Assembly: GCA_027605045.1 (NCBI GenBank) | Contig: JAQFWX010000014.1 | Coordinates: 431,391 to 495,390, forward strand | Reading direction: 5' to 3' | Length of the DNA: 64,000 nucleotides | Source: Phallus indusiatus | Lineage: Eukaryota; Basidiomycota; Agaricomycetes; Phallales; Phallaceae | In this document: piece by piece, positions 22,778-34,739 of the stretch | How the letters are laid out: each line of letters begins with the position of its first letter | How positions within the stretch are numbered: the stretch's first letter is position 1 | Notes under the pieces: generated by a model | Told to the model about the DNA's origin: nothing | Database searches by the model: none | Seen by the model: the letters and a program-made list of their open reading frames with translations, nothing else | Made by a program: the position numbers and the translations under genes

Positions 22778-24640
22778 ATGGTGGGCGGAAGGTGGTTAGA
22801 ACGATGGTGAAAGATGGAAAATGAGAAGAATGAAGGAAATGCTAAGATGTACATAAGCAGGGCTTTATCAAAATGAAAATATGGTCGACACGTACATATT
22901 CAGGTCCACAGCTATCGAAGCATCTGTTTGTACATCTATACCGGCTTGAGTAAGATGAAATAGCAGTACCAATTAGGGCGCACATACCTCCTCCACAATA
23001 TCGGATAAGTGCCCTCAGCAGATTGAAGACCCTTTGTATGTACCCGAGTTAGTTAATGAATGAGTGAGTTTCATACCGTGCAGTGTCCAATGAAGTCTTT
23101 AATGCGGTGTTTTTATGTTGCAAACGCATGTATGCATCGTCCTCCAAATGATCGTCATTTTCTCTGCTTCTGCTTGCGATGAGAAGCTATTTTCGGCCGG
23201 TTTTAGCTTTAGCGAACACAGCTAAAAAGCTCTAAGCAGAAAGTAATCAGCGTTGGATGCAAAAAAAGGATCCACTCATGTGGTATGCCACCTTTGCTTT
23301 GAGTTACGCGTTCCGGATGTATCAGATGTAAGAATGACTTGATAACTGGGGGGCAGGACGAACTTTAGCGAAGACGGCGTAGTGGGATGATGGCGGTCAG
23401 AGCGAAAGGCAGGATGCTCCCAACACTGTAATTTTAAACACCGCCAAGTAGGTGAAAAAAAAGGTTGTGTCGGCACTCTAGCACGACAAGGCGATCCATT
23501 GGAAAAGTTCATTATACTTTTATATTAGCGTGTAGATAGTATACAGGGTGATGAATGTGGAAACAGGCTACACGGAGATTTGTAAGCGAAGGCTATATGC
23601 GCCATTCCTTACGGCTAGGCAATTCTTATTTTACTTTTCCAATCACCTCTTAGTTCCATTTTCCTGGAACATATATTTACAAACTGTATATATAAAAAAC
23701 CACCTTTTCGACACGAATAACAACAACTTTTATGCCCCCATCATGATTTCCCTCTGAGCACACAACACTGGTTCCCTTACCTTCCCTGCCTACCTCCTGA
23801 CAGCACACATCAAGGGAAATCTAACCACTCTGAGAAATACTATCTGGTGGAACCTGTCAGACACATGCAATCAGAAACTAGTCATGAACGTACCTCTCAC
23901 GTCAGATGGAACTGACAAAGTCAGTAACATGCCGTGACGGACACGGGGACTTTTCACTGGGCCTCAAGACCCCACGATCCACCCACTCAAAAGACAACAG
24001 GCTTCGTGGCTACACACGCTAATCCATGTGAATACTCATACTAATCAAACCATATGTCGATATATTGGTTTTGACCTTTTGCAGATAATAATTGATGACG
24101 TAAATTCAAAGTTCTATTCGGGTATATGATGATAACTGTGCATCCTCGGCCTCAGTCATCCGTACTGCAGAAAGCTGACTACATTACACCAGTCAACAGC
24201 GCCGGTAACACAATCATAGTGTAACCAATTTCCGGTTAATAATAAACGGAATACCGTCCGCATTTCCATGTTTGAGGGAATTTTTTTGGACTGTTGATGC
24301 ACGCGCCGTTTGGACAGGTACATACGCCCCATTCGTGAGACAAGATTACTCTAATCTGTCGTAGTGTCTGACTGAACACACTCGAGAACGTCAAACTAAT
24401 CCCAAAACTTATAATCATCCCAACCTTTGATTCCGTTTGATATACTAATATATAAGGACATCTTTTGATTATAGTGACGGCGTGGAATGAAAGCTTGTTG
24501 CGCAAGGACGGGGCTGAAAGCTTATAAATAAAATACATATGAGTGAAATACATCATCTCAAGAAAATGATAACACAAGGCATTTTTCGAAAACATCAGTT
24601 ATGAATATGTTGAGGCTTAGAGTTTATATACTCTCTGACG
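22778..24640 (+). repeat. Remainder of module IV with 5' piece of secreted-type gene
   Basis: Most of 22,778-23,900 shows no supported gene. From about 23,935 the text matches the region upstream of the secreted-type gene elsewhere (ccgtgacggacacgg... through acccactcaaaagacaacagg). Part of its N-terminal exon follows at 24,180-24,300 (aacagcgccggtaacac), with frame damage. At about 24,360 the text jumps to the 3' flank of a DUF6533-like gene, so the rest of the secreted-type gene has been deleted. Confidence 0.45.
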
Positions 24641-24672
24641 GATCATGTGTGCGCCAGGATTCAAAGGTCATA

Positions 24673-26415
24673 CTAAGCTGCCGCTGACGAGGCTTCGTCG
24701 CCAGATCCTATCCCAACGTCCGGAGACTCCGTCGAAAGATCGTCGTTATCTTCAACCCTCATATGCACCGATGTTTCGTGATCGCCCATTTCCACGAGGA
24801 TAGATTGGTGTATATAATCTGCTATGCTTCCAATTTGAATGGTAGGTAATTTTATATCGGCGGCTTGAATCGCTGCGGAATTTTGTTGACGAAGATCCAA
24901 GGTGAAATCGGCGATTAAAATAGCCGAAAGACTTGGAATTGGAAATGGGTGATGGGATTGATATACGGGGAGGAATGACTATACCTATTTTGAATACTAG
25001 CCACAATATCTATCGCATACTGATTCAGGACGCATAATTATTGACATGATAATTGATATTTAAGTCCGATTCAAAAGTGTGCTTACAATATTATTAAACT
25101 GCATTCAAAAGTCAGTTTCTGACAGAATACAATCAGACTCTGAATTGCTCGTACCTCGTCAATAATTGTGAGAGTAACGGAAAAAATAACCACGAAACTT
25201 GAAAGAAGAGGATTCAGTTATAAGAAAGATTCTTCTTTGATGACATTCACCTAAACCTCGAGACGGCTGATTAAATATAAGTAACTGTCCTCACGATGTG
25301 ATTCCAACATACTTTGTCTGAGTATTACTGAAACAAGGTCATTGCGAGTTTGAATACCGGTTTCACGCTTTAACTTCCACGTGCCCCAGACCTTCCATAA
25401 GCAAATGCCAAAGTCAACGAGATCAGTTAAAACACTACAGATATTTTCGACCAAAAACAATGGATGTACTTCGATGAAATCATATTGGTGTGTTTAGACC
25501 TATCATTAGTGACCAGTGATGTTTATTCAGACTTACAAGTAGAGCTACAAACAGATTGAGAGCTAATTCAAAATTGAGAATAAGATTTCAAATGACTTAT
25601 AAATCTACTCCATACCTTTGGCAGTTTTCCCCTATTATTGATACTAAAAAGAAACATGAAAATTCGTTTGTGTATATTTTCACCAAAGAGACCCCTACAG
25701 GAAATTTCCGAAATAAACCCTCCCATAAACAATAGAGCCAGAATTACTGTGACGACCTTGTTCCCTTCACACAATGAGTATGCTCGAGCGATTAGCAAGC
25801 CTGAACGAATTTTCAGGGACATTCATAGGCTATATGCTCTTCCAACCTTGAACACCAACGTATTCCAACGTAATTGCAACAATTTGTGTATTACACCAAA
25901 TAATACACCAACTTTGTGCTTTTAAAATTCATAACCCGTGCAATAATTATCATGTCTTACCGTACTGACTGAAGGAAAAAGTTGTAAACACTGCTTGTGG
26001 GCACTATGACATCATGACTCATAATGCTTACTGTCCAAATGTTTGACCCAAAAATAAGTGCTTGATCCAAAATAATTGCATATCTTGTAAAGGCATAAAG
26101 CAGATTTGGAATGCTGAAAGGTTTTGGTGATAACCACATATATACCATTTCTTGTGGTATAGCCAATGTCGTTGTATAAATAAGTAAGCCTAGGATTGTA
26201 TCTTAAACTCGACTATTCATTTGGCCTGTTGAAAACGAGACAACGTACCTAGAATGGCACACTCTATAAACGCCGTGAGATAACTAACACCTTATAATTA
26301 ATACTTGATATCAAATATTCAAGATAGAACCCTAATACTCAAGATACACTGTTTGAATCAGTTCGGAGACGTCCACGCTACTGATAAATGTAGAATTGGC
26401 GATACTATTGTTCAT
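24673..26415 (-). CDS. DUF6533-like seven-helix membrane protein, copy 2 (open through the loop)
   Basis: This has the same exon layout as copy 1, shifted by about 16.44 kb. It starts MNNSIANSTFISS at 26,415; exon 2 reads YLTAFIECAIL; exon 3 reads IPQEMVYMWLSPKPFSIPNL. The following exons read SWCIIWCNTQIVAITLEYVGVQ, GLLIARAYSLCEGNKVVTVI and ICSVLTDLVDFGICLWKVW. A 16-nt exon, FVVIFSVTLTIIDE and the last exon (LDLRQQNSAAIQAADIKLP) complete it. In the loop after helix 4 the frame continues (FLFSINNRGKLPK), where copies 1 and 3 are shifted. The small exon between about 25,480 and 25,620 and that near 25,000 could not be phased. A multi-pass plasma-membrane protein is likely; function and ligand are unknown. 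Confidence 0.72.
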
Positions 26416-26695
26416 TTTCTTCAAGTGGGAAGTGAAATGATGTGAGGATGAATTGGTATGTAGCTTTGGGGTTGAGTTGTAGACGAAGCATAAGAGGAAC
26501 GAACACGCGCTTTTTAATGGACACTCCCAACCGAGCTAAGACAGAAGCGGTTGTCCACATTGATCTTGTCAACCGTAACTGCATGATTTTAAAATACCGT
26601 TCTCTAAAAACATCATCGTCATCAACCCATCTGTCTCTTCAACTTCCTATCCTCAGCTCGATTAAGGTCATTTTGCACATTTTGCCACCCACCTT

Positions 26696-26778
26696 CATCA
26701 GTGATCTGGGTTTGGAACTTCGGCAATCTTGGATGACTTGGCGCGGTCTGGGAGTCTCAGCTGCCCAGATCACTGATG
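26696..26778. mobile_element. Short foldback (MITE-like) insertion, copy 2
   Basis: This is an 83-bp insert with 15-bp inverted ends CATCAGTGATCTGGG / CCCAGATCACTGATG, placed in the 5' flank of DUF6533-like copy 2. The equivalent flanks of copies 1 and 3 (10,245 and 34,655) lack it. Its core matches 380-501 in the opposite orientation. Confidence 0.7.
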
Positions 26779-26879
26779 CTCATTTGTGAATGTGCTTAGA
26801 GCAATGACAATTGACAAAGATGGTGTCCCAACGGTTTTGGAAGGACAAATTGCTGGATTTGACAAGTAATCATTGGACG

Positions 26880-28380
26880 GGTAAGTTTGACTGGCTAGGA
26901 ATTCAGTGTCCCTTTGACGCATTTGTAGGACTTACAATGTGCTTCAGGGAGGCTGAGACTTTCACGATTGATCGATGATGATGGCTGTTGCCGGCCGCTG
27001 CCTGCATGGTCATTATTTATCAGTCCAGAATGTCAATTATCATCTGGACGAGACTCACAAAACCTCAAGCCTCAGCTCTGTTTCGCCACAAGAAAATGAG
27101 CCCAGGGAACATTTCGATTCGTCGTTTATGTTGTTGATTAAGCCTTGGGTACCAAGATACCAAGATCAACTTTTCCAATATATTCTCATCATACTTGTTT
27201 CAAGCAGGATATTATTTTTCGTCGTCAAGAAGTATTATATTCATTTGGAACAAAGCACAACCGATGGACTTTGAAGAGGCAGACTGGCGAAATAGCGACC
27301 TTCCTCAAGCAACAATTTGTTTGCGAAGGGAGATCCACTTTTCATATCCGCTTGCTATTAAAATATCGTAAACCTTGACGACGTGAATGATTGTCGATGG
27401 TCAGCGGCTCTATATTTGCACCTCTCATGATGCGCTAGTGGGAACTTCATGCACTCTTAATAGGCACAACCTTCCGCTAATGCAGGACTCTCTAAGTTGC
27501 CTAATTGAATTTAAAAGTAAATGATTAGGGGTATAAGCATCACACTGGTGATTGACCTTTATGACAATGCGCGTTCTCACGTTCAGCATTGGCTCGGAGA
27601 GTGTATCATTCAAATGAAGCCTTACATTTTGTCCCAATTATATCTACCCAGATTGGTAAGAGCTCGATCCTTCCGTAACGAGACTGTGCAGGCAGAGGCT
27701 ACCACGCTTACGATCGACTTGCCCTAAGTATCCTTTCAATCACTGTTTTTATTCAATTTAAACATCATTTCGATACTGACGAGCATCCCTGAAAAAAAAA
27801 ATAGTGACGTACACTGAAACCACCATCCGCTTATCAACACATGGATATGAATGCGAGAAAACGACGGGTGGGAACGGCTGAGAAGACAAGAAGTAAATCA
27901 ATTAATCGCAAATAAAGCGCAGGAAGATAGTGGCGTTAACTGGTCATTACTAGAAGGAACCCGATCCTCAGTGAGCTTAGGCGCGATGTTGGAATAAGTC
28001 TTGCAACGTTGCGTCAAATTTGGCATCAACTACACGAGATAATCAGAATGTGTGTGTGAAGTGGGATGAGTTTACGAAGTCCCATTTAGACAGACGCAAC
28101 TACGGTAGACACAGAAGAATCTGTTTTGGCGACTTCCTCAGTACGTTGGACTTCGGGGTGAGGTGACAGCGTGAGATAGTGGATATACCTTCATCAGAGG
28201 TCGCTGTACCCCACTTCTAACAGCGGAGGAAGCCCGTTCAGTTAAATTGGCACTGGCGTTCTGATTATTGTGATGTCCTGCGAGTTTCAGTTACCATCGA
28301 CCGCGATGACCATGAACGGCAATGGCTATTGTTATACGGCTCGTTCACACTCAGTAAATGAGACGAGTAGTATTGATTTC
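26880..28380 (-). repeat. Module V, segment A (unresolved gene region)
   Basis: This is another copy of the 1-2,200 and 10,367-12,300 sequence, opening with aattcagtgtccctttgacgcatttgtagg. The minus-strand exon candidate MGQNVRLHLNDTLSEPMLN...RIVIK (27,560-27,637) is shared with 11,142-11,366. The long 5' frame seen in module III is shortened here by a deletion around 28,285. No product is proposed. Confidence 0.45.
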
Positions 28381-28539
28381 CGTTTTCGAAGTGTTGGGCA
28401 GTGTCGGGTTTGCGGGCGCGGTGTTGGCTCTGATAAGTGACAGTCACAATCGTAACGCATTGAACTTGCGTTTGCCCACGACAGCACACGACCCACTCAA
28501 CCTCAAGGTCCTCAACAGACGACAGACTTAGAAAAATTG

Positions 28540-29862
28540 CGTGGCTACGCATGCTAATCCATGCGAATACTCATAAGACGATCAAAATTTACGTCAGTAG
28601 ATTCACTTTGACCTTTGCAAACGACAATTTACGACAGATTCCGTATTTTCTGGGCATACCATGGCTACTGTACGTCCTCGGCTTCAGTCATCCGTAAGTA
28701 CTACAGTAAACTGATTACATTCCATGCCCACGTATTTAGCTGATAATCTAATCAAAGGCGATACAATTCTCATACCGAGCGAATTCAGAATAGCAAACAG
28801 TCTCACACTCGTCAACAGCGCCAATAACGCAATTATAATGAAGCCGAATTTCCGTTTAATGATGAACGGAATACTGTCCGCATTTTGACGTCCAAGAGAA
28901 GTGTGTTGGACTGCTGTTACATGCGCCGTCTGGATGAAGGTACGTCTCATTCATAGATAAGACTAAGAGTTTCTAACTCTGATCTATTGTAGTGCTTGAC
29001 CCGCATGGTGGAGTCAGGCGGACGGTTCACCTTGTCCAATGGTAAAAGAAGTGGACACATTCGAAGACGTCAATCTCGCCCTTACTGCTCAAACCTTATA
29101 CATGACTTCGGTCCTTTCTTTCGTTCATCTGGCTTCGTGTAGCCCATCTTCATGCCGCTTGCAATTCGATTCTTCGTTGTAAACTTCTCTGAGCTCTCTC
29201 GGTGTGTCATCGTGTCTTTTCATTGATATTTCGTCTTGCACAGCGCTCAAGCATTCCCCCTGTTCATGATTAGCGATGAGAGCACGACAATTTTAGATAC
29301 CACCACAATTGGCGAACCGCTCTTCCAACTATTCCAACTCTGGGGATGTAATATTGTCGGGTTCTTCGCCCCTCAACAGCTTATTCTCGATCTCACGCCA
29401 GCAGGACTTGTAAGCTTTCGATTAGAATACCGTGGCCGTTTCATTCAGCAGGCAAATCCCATGGTGTTTAATGAAACGTGCCAAGGCCTATGTTACAATG
29501 ACTTCATCGGACCGCCGTCCAGATACGATAACGTATATTTCGAAATCAACTCTCTAGTTTACCAGACTAACGATGATACTACCATTACTAATGCTTCTAC
29601 TGCTCTTGGTTCTATTTCTTCTGGTCCCAAATTCAGTTCGGGAACGGGATCAACTGAAACTGGGAGGGGTCACAGTTCCGCCAGATCTGGTTCTCCCGGA
29701 TCAAATCCTGCGTCTTCTTTTGGAATGAGTGTTACGCTTGCTTCATTGTTAGGGGGCTGCGTAGGTTGTATCGACTTTACTCTAGGATACAATCAGGTTC
29801 TGGATTGTTTTTATCCCGTCAATAATTTTGAGAGCGGTGGTAAACATAATCACGAAGCTTGA
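28540..29862 (+). CDS. Secreted-type module protein, best-preserved copy (module V)
   Basis: The N-terminal exon carries FRIANSLTLVNSANNAIIMKPNF (about 28,785-28,855). An intron ends at ctattgtag (about 28,992), and middle exons follow. A long 3' open stretch (29,236-29,862) contains TTIGEPLFQL, VSFRLEYRGRFIQQ, FNETCQGLCYNDFIGPPSRYDN, a Thr/Ser/Gly-rich stalk and the hydrophobic VTLASLLGG segment. The motif FNETC-x3-CYNDF recurs in the copies at 7.6 kb and, broken, at 13.4, 37.0 and 38.2 kb. The paralog at 38.4 kb ends right after the hydrophobic tail (ASFLGAALIGSTLL-stop), as GPI signals do; here the frame runs on into the fused membrane-protein remnant, so the C-terminus is abnormal. Function is unknown. 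Confidence 0.5.
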
Positions 29863-30365
29863 ATTCAAAAGACAATGAAATTAGCCATAAGAATCATTTT
29901 GTTTTGTGTAAATTTACCAAAGTCTTGACACACCTAAATCGATATAATGTGGACACGACTCCATTACCGATTGTGATTTGAACATACATGTACTTTGTCT
30001 GAGTAACACTGAAAAAAGGTCATTGTGGCTTTGGATGCCGGCTTCACGCTTTAACTTCCATGTTCCCCAGACCTTCCAGAGGCAAACGCCAAAGACAACA
30101 AGATCAGTTAAGACGACCATGATATTTTCGATTGTGGGGATTAGAAGTTCTTGATGAAGTTGCATTGCATTACCCGTTAGTAACCAAATCTTGATTCAGA
30201 CCCACCAACAACGGGATCGCGAACTGTAAATATAAAATTGATAACAAGATTTGACATAGGTTATAATTGTATTCTCTAGCTTTGACACATTCGCTATCTG
30301 TTATTAATACTAAAAGGAAGGGTGAAAATTGCATTTTGTGTTTTACCATCAAAGAGATCCCTACT
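29843..30365 (-). pseudogene. DUF6533-like gene truncated at both ends
   Basis: Only the middle is present: the loop exon (FSPFLLVL frame, about 30,290-30,350), the helix 6 exon NIMVVLTDLVVFGVCLWKVW (about 29,990-30,140), and the exon FVIMFTTALKIID at about 29,843-29,885. Exons 1-5 are deleted; at about 30,370 the sequence jumps to the usual 5' flank of these genes. The final exons are missing because the 3' end is fused to the tail of the plus-strand secreted-type gene. Splice donors have decayed (GTATGG to CTAGAG near 30,281, GAGGTAC to GGGATAA near 29,842). Confidence 0.65.
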
Positions 30366-30719
30366 AAGAATGTTCAAGCCGGAAGTGCAGAGGTGGATTA
30401 ACGCCTAGCTCTCAGACTGAGTTGGAAGACGTCCGAAGTATAAGACGAACAAACATACGTTTTTATGCGAAGAATGCTTTTAACCGAACTAAGGCAAAAT
30501 CGGTTGTCCACATTGCCCTCATCAATTGCGGGCTGCGTGACTGTGAAATGTGGTTATCAATCCGTCTCTTCACCCTTCCGTACTCAGCTCAGCTGAGATT
30601 GTAATTTCGGCACATTTTTTATTACCCGCTTTTAATATTAATTTGTAAATTTACAATATGGTAAATGACAAAGTACTGGTAGTCCTAGAGGAATGAAATG
30701 CTGAGTTTGACTGGTTCAA

Positions 30720-32060
30720 ACTTAGCATGAAAGACTCACAATGTAAAGTTCAGGGCGATTAAATCGTTGAGAAACAGAGCTCTGGCAAGTGTCCATTTAC
30801 AAGTTACATACGATGACTTTCGTACGCCGGCGTAACGCAGAACATAACACCCTTTCCCTAAGAAAATGCAGAATTTGATTCCGAAGAACCAGATCCGGAG
30901 GAACTCGCTGCGGTTCTGCCAGTGGTTGATTCCGACTGCGGAGTTGAGACCTGAGGAACTAGCATCGGTACGATAAAGTTGCGCCAGCAGCGTAGTCAGT
31001 CTGGAAAACCTCGATGAGTCTGATTTCGAAATACGTGTGATCGTATCCGGATGGAGGTCCCGCAAAGCCTTGTAACATACGCTTTGGCACGTTCAAGTTT
31101 CATCAAATACCGTAGGGTATTTACACTGTAAAGTGAATTGGAGTTGAGGCCATAGTAATCTAATGGAAAGCTTACAAGTTCCCGCATAGCGTGATACCGA
31201 GAATAAGCTCTTGAGAGAACTGATATAGAGTTGGTATACTAGCTGACGAACGGTTCGCCGATTGTCGTAGTTATCCATATTGTCGCGCTACCCGCTGCTA
31301 AGTACAGACAGAGGGTACATTTGAGTGCTGTGCAAGAAAAAATCTCAATAAAAGGACACGATGACAAAGCGAGAAAGAAAAAGTGAGAAAGAACTTTACA
31401 TTGAAGGACCGAACTGCAATGACGAAGATGCCATTTGCAGCGGAAACCAGTTCCGGCTCCACGTGTTCCGTTATCTGAGACGAGGCAGTTTTGATTGTTA
31501 TCGTCTATCGCCAGGCAAGAATACGTTATCGCCGAATATGACCGATTTGTCGAGGCTGCACCTCTGTATGAAAGAGGCCTGAAGATGGAATGCACGTAGT
31601 TGGACGATAGAGCGAACGGACCGAATTGGTGTGTAAGGCTTGAGCAGTAATGACGAGATTGAGGTTCTTGAATGTATTAACTTTACCACTGGACAATGAA
31701 TGAGGCGTTTTGCATCCAAACAGCGTATGCAATAACAGTCCAAACATCTTTCCACGTTGAAATCTGGACTATCATTGATATTGAACGAAAGTCGGGTACT
31801 ATAATTGAATCTCCGACTTTTTGCCATTCAATTTCGCCAGTGCTTAATAGGTTGTAGGAGGGCATGGAATGCAATTGGATTTCTGCAATACGGATGACGG
31901 GAGCCGAAGACTTACGGTGCCCATATAGAAGTTCGGGTTTGCATCGTAGCTTAAGATTATCTGCAAGAGTCAGAGACATTCTATTGATGCGATATTTGGT
32001 TGTAGCACATACTTTGATGAGCCACGCAATATTTTTCAAGTTTTCAGTTGGCGGGTTCAA
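30720..32060 (-). pseudogene. Secreted-type module protein, inverted copy
   Basis: This runs opposite to the other copies of this gene. The minus strand gives the upstream exon with KNIAWLIKVCATT (compare the LRKIAWL-type text at 28,530), then ISMIVQISTWKDVWTVIAYAVW. A middle part reads KVNTFKNLNLVITAQALH, equivalent to EVDTFEDVNLAVTAQ at 13,000. A stalk with TAASSSGSGSSESNS lies near 30,890. The hydrophobic tail is lost. Several frame changes make it a probable pseudogene. Its 5' end abuts a plus-strand stalk fragment at about 32,080, which marks the inversion junction. Confidence 0.5.
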
Positions 32061-32089
32061 CTGTTCAACTAGATAGTCTGACGCCTTTA

Positions 32090-32290
32090 CGCGTTACGCG
32101 TTGCGTGTCACATGTCACGCTTCGTAGCACCATTCTGCCAGTGGTTCTTCCGTTTTGGTTCAGCTGGATAAAATTAAGCATCTTCTCAATGTTCTTATGG
32201 AATGAGTGTTCGACACCTACTCCATTCGTTGAACTGGGGGCTACATTAACCAAGTGGACCAACTTTGCTCTTTAATTGAATTTGGATATG
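32090..32290 (+). pseudogene. 3' fragment of a secreted-type module gene
   Basis: Nearly identical to 7,730-7,890 (tctgccagtggttcttccgttttggtt... to ...ttgaatttggatatgtatt). It is a leftover 3' end placed directly upstream of DUF6533-like copy 3, exactly as at 7.7-8.2 kb. The upstream part was replaced by the inverted copy. Confidence 0.55.
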
Positions 32291-32648
32291 TATTTGCATG
32301 CGTGGGCACATGATGGCATACTTATATACTACATAGTTCGCTTGCACGAAAGTACCGGTAGATACTGGCATGCGGTTATTTTCTAGACTCTAAAATTTAC
32401 CCTTCTATTCCCCCAATTAATATATAAGTACGTATCTGAGTTTATAGGGAGTGTGAGGTGAAAATCTGGAGCTCCGACTCGGAGCTACGCGAGTTCGAAC
32501 TGAAATATATATAATGTACGAGTCATAGTTACAACAAATCATCGCAGGAAGATAAATAGTAAAAAATTTGAAATACATCCGTTATAGATGTGTTAGAGCC
32601 ATAGAATCTGTATACTATGGCGAATCATGTATCCAAAGCTAAAGCGTA

Positions 32649-34380
32649 CTAAGCTGATGCTTCGCCACCGGATCTGACTCCAACATCCGGAGACTCCGTC
32701 GAAAGACCGTCGTTATCTTCAGCCCTCATATGCACCGATGTTTCGTGATCGCCCATTTCCACGACGATAGATTGGTGTATATAATCTGCTATGCTTCGGA
32801 TCTGAATGGTAGGTAATTTTATATCGGCGGCTTGAATTGCTGCGGAATTTTGTTGACGAAGATCCAAGGTAAAATCGGCGATTAAAATAGCCGAAAGACT
32901 TGGAATTGGAAATGGGTGATGGGATTGATATATAGGGAAGAATGACTATACCTATGTTGAATAGTACCCATGATATTTATCGCATACTGATTCAGGACGC
33001 ATAATTATTGACATGATAATTGATATTTAATTCCGATTCAAAAATGTGCTTACACCATTATTAAACTGCATTCAAAAGTCAGCTTATAACAGGATACAGT
33101 CAAATTCTGCGTTGCTTGTACCTCGTCAATAATTGTGAGAGTAACAATAAAAATAATCGCGAAACTTGAAAGAAGATAATTCAGTCATAAGAATGATTTT
33201 TCTTTGATCAGACTCACCTAAACCTCGAGACGGCTAATTAAATATAAGTAACTGTGTTCATGATGTAATTCCAACATACTTTGTCTGAGTATTACTGAAA
33301 CAAGGTCATTGCGAGTTTGAATGCCCGTTTCACGCTTTAACTTCCACGTGCCCCAGACCTTCCATAAGCAAATGCCAAACACAACGAGATCAGTTAAAAC
33401 AGTACAGATATTGGCGACCAAAAACAGTGGAAGTACTTCGATGAAATCATATTGGTGTGTTTAGACCCATTATTAGTGACTAGTGATGTTTATTCAAACT
33501 TACATTTAGGGCTACGAAAAAACTGAGAGCTAAGTCAAAATTGAGAATAAGATTTCAAATGACTTATAAATCCCCCCCATACCTTTGGCAGTTGTCCCCT
33601 ATTATTGATACTAAAAAGAAGCGTGAAAATTCGTTTGTGTACTTTCACCAATGAGACCCCTACAGTAAATTTCCGAAATAAACCCTCCCATGGAAAATAG
33701 AACCAAAATTACGGTCATGACCTTTTTCCCTCCACACAATGAGTATGCTCGAGCGATTAGCAAGCCTGAACAAATATTTTTAGGGAAATCCATAGGCTAT
33801 ATGCTCTTCCAACCTTGAACACCAATGTATCCCAACACAATTACAGCAGTTTGTGTATTATACACAATAATACACCAGCTTTATGCTTTTTAAATTCATA
33901 ACCGATGCAATAATTATCATGTCTTACCGTACTGACTGAAGGAAAAAGCTGTAGACACTGCTTGTAGACACTGTGACTTAATGACTCATAATGCTTACTG
34001 TCAAAAAGTCCAACCCAAAAATAAGTGCTTGATTCAAAACAACTGCATATCTTGTAAAGGCATAAAGCAAATTTGGAATGCTAAAAGGTTTTGGTGAAAG
34101 CCACATATATACCATTTCTTGTGGTATAGCCAATGTCGTAGTATAAATAAGTAGGCCTAGGATTGTATCTTAATTTCGACTGTTCATTGGCATGTTGGAA
34201 ACGAGACAACGTACCTAGAATGGCACACTCTATAAGCAGCGTGAGATAACTAACACCTTATAATTAATTCACTTAATATTAAATATTCAAGATAGAACCC
34301 TACTCAAGATACCCTGTTTGAATCAGTTCGGAGACGTCCACACTACTGATAAAGGTAGATTTGGCGATACTATTGTTCAT
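32649..34380 (-). CDS. DUF6533-like seven-helix membrane protein, copy 3 (frameshifted)
   Basis: Same layout as copies 1 and 2. It starts MNNSIAKSTFISSVDVSEL at 34,380; exon 2 reads YLTLLIECAIL; the next exons give CLQAVSTAFSFSQY and WCIIVYNTQTAVIVLGYIGV. Then come GLLIARAYSLCGGKKVMTVI, ICTVLTDLVVFGICLWKVW, FAIIFIVTLTIIDE and the last exon ending in the acidic tail. It shares with copy 1 the 2-nt deletion in the loop after helix 4 (near 33,650), which creates a stop. An in-frame TAA in the GTAAGC...CACAG stretch near 33,985 supports treating that stretch as an intron in all copies. Probably non-functional as annotated unless splicing skips the shifted part. Confidence 0.68.
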
Positions 34381-34739
34381 TTTCTTTCAAGTGGGAAGTG
34401 CAATGGTGTGAGGATGAATTGATATGTAGCTTTTGGGTTGAGTTGTAGATCAAGTATAGGAGGAACGAACACGCGCTTTTTAATGGACACTCCCAACCGA
34501 GCTAAGGCAAAAGCGGTTGTCCACATTGATCTTGTCAACTGTAACTGCATGATTTTAAAATGCCGTTCCCTAAAATATCTTCATCACCAACCCATCTGTC
34601 TCTTCAACTTTTTATCCTCAGCTCGATTAAGGTCATTTTGCAGATTTTGCCACCCACCTTATTTGTGAATGTGCTCTGAGCAATAACAAAGACGGAGTCT
34701 CAGCAGTTATGGAAGAATACATTGCTGAATTTGACAAAT

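Noticed and set aside
24673..26415. Pheromone receptor (STE3-type) identity for the seven-helix proteins
   Set aside because: No STE3 motif was recognised. The RAYSL and FTLDL-type motifs and helix layout fit DUF6533-like proteins better, and no pheromone-precursor CaaX ORF was seen nearby.
28684..28950. Minus-strand hydrophobic frame FIIIALLALLTSVRLFAIL as a membrane exon
   Set aside because: The plus-strand reading (NSANNAIIMKPNF) is the one conserved across most copies (6.9, 12.7, 28.8 and 43.3 kb); the minus reading is not kept.
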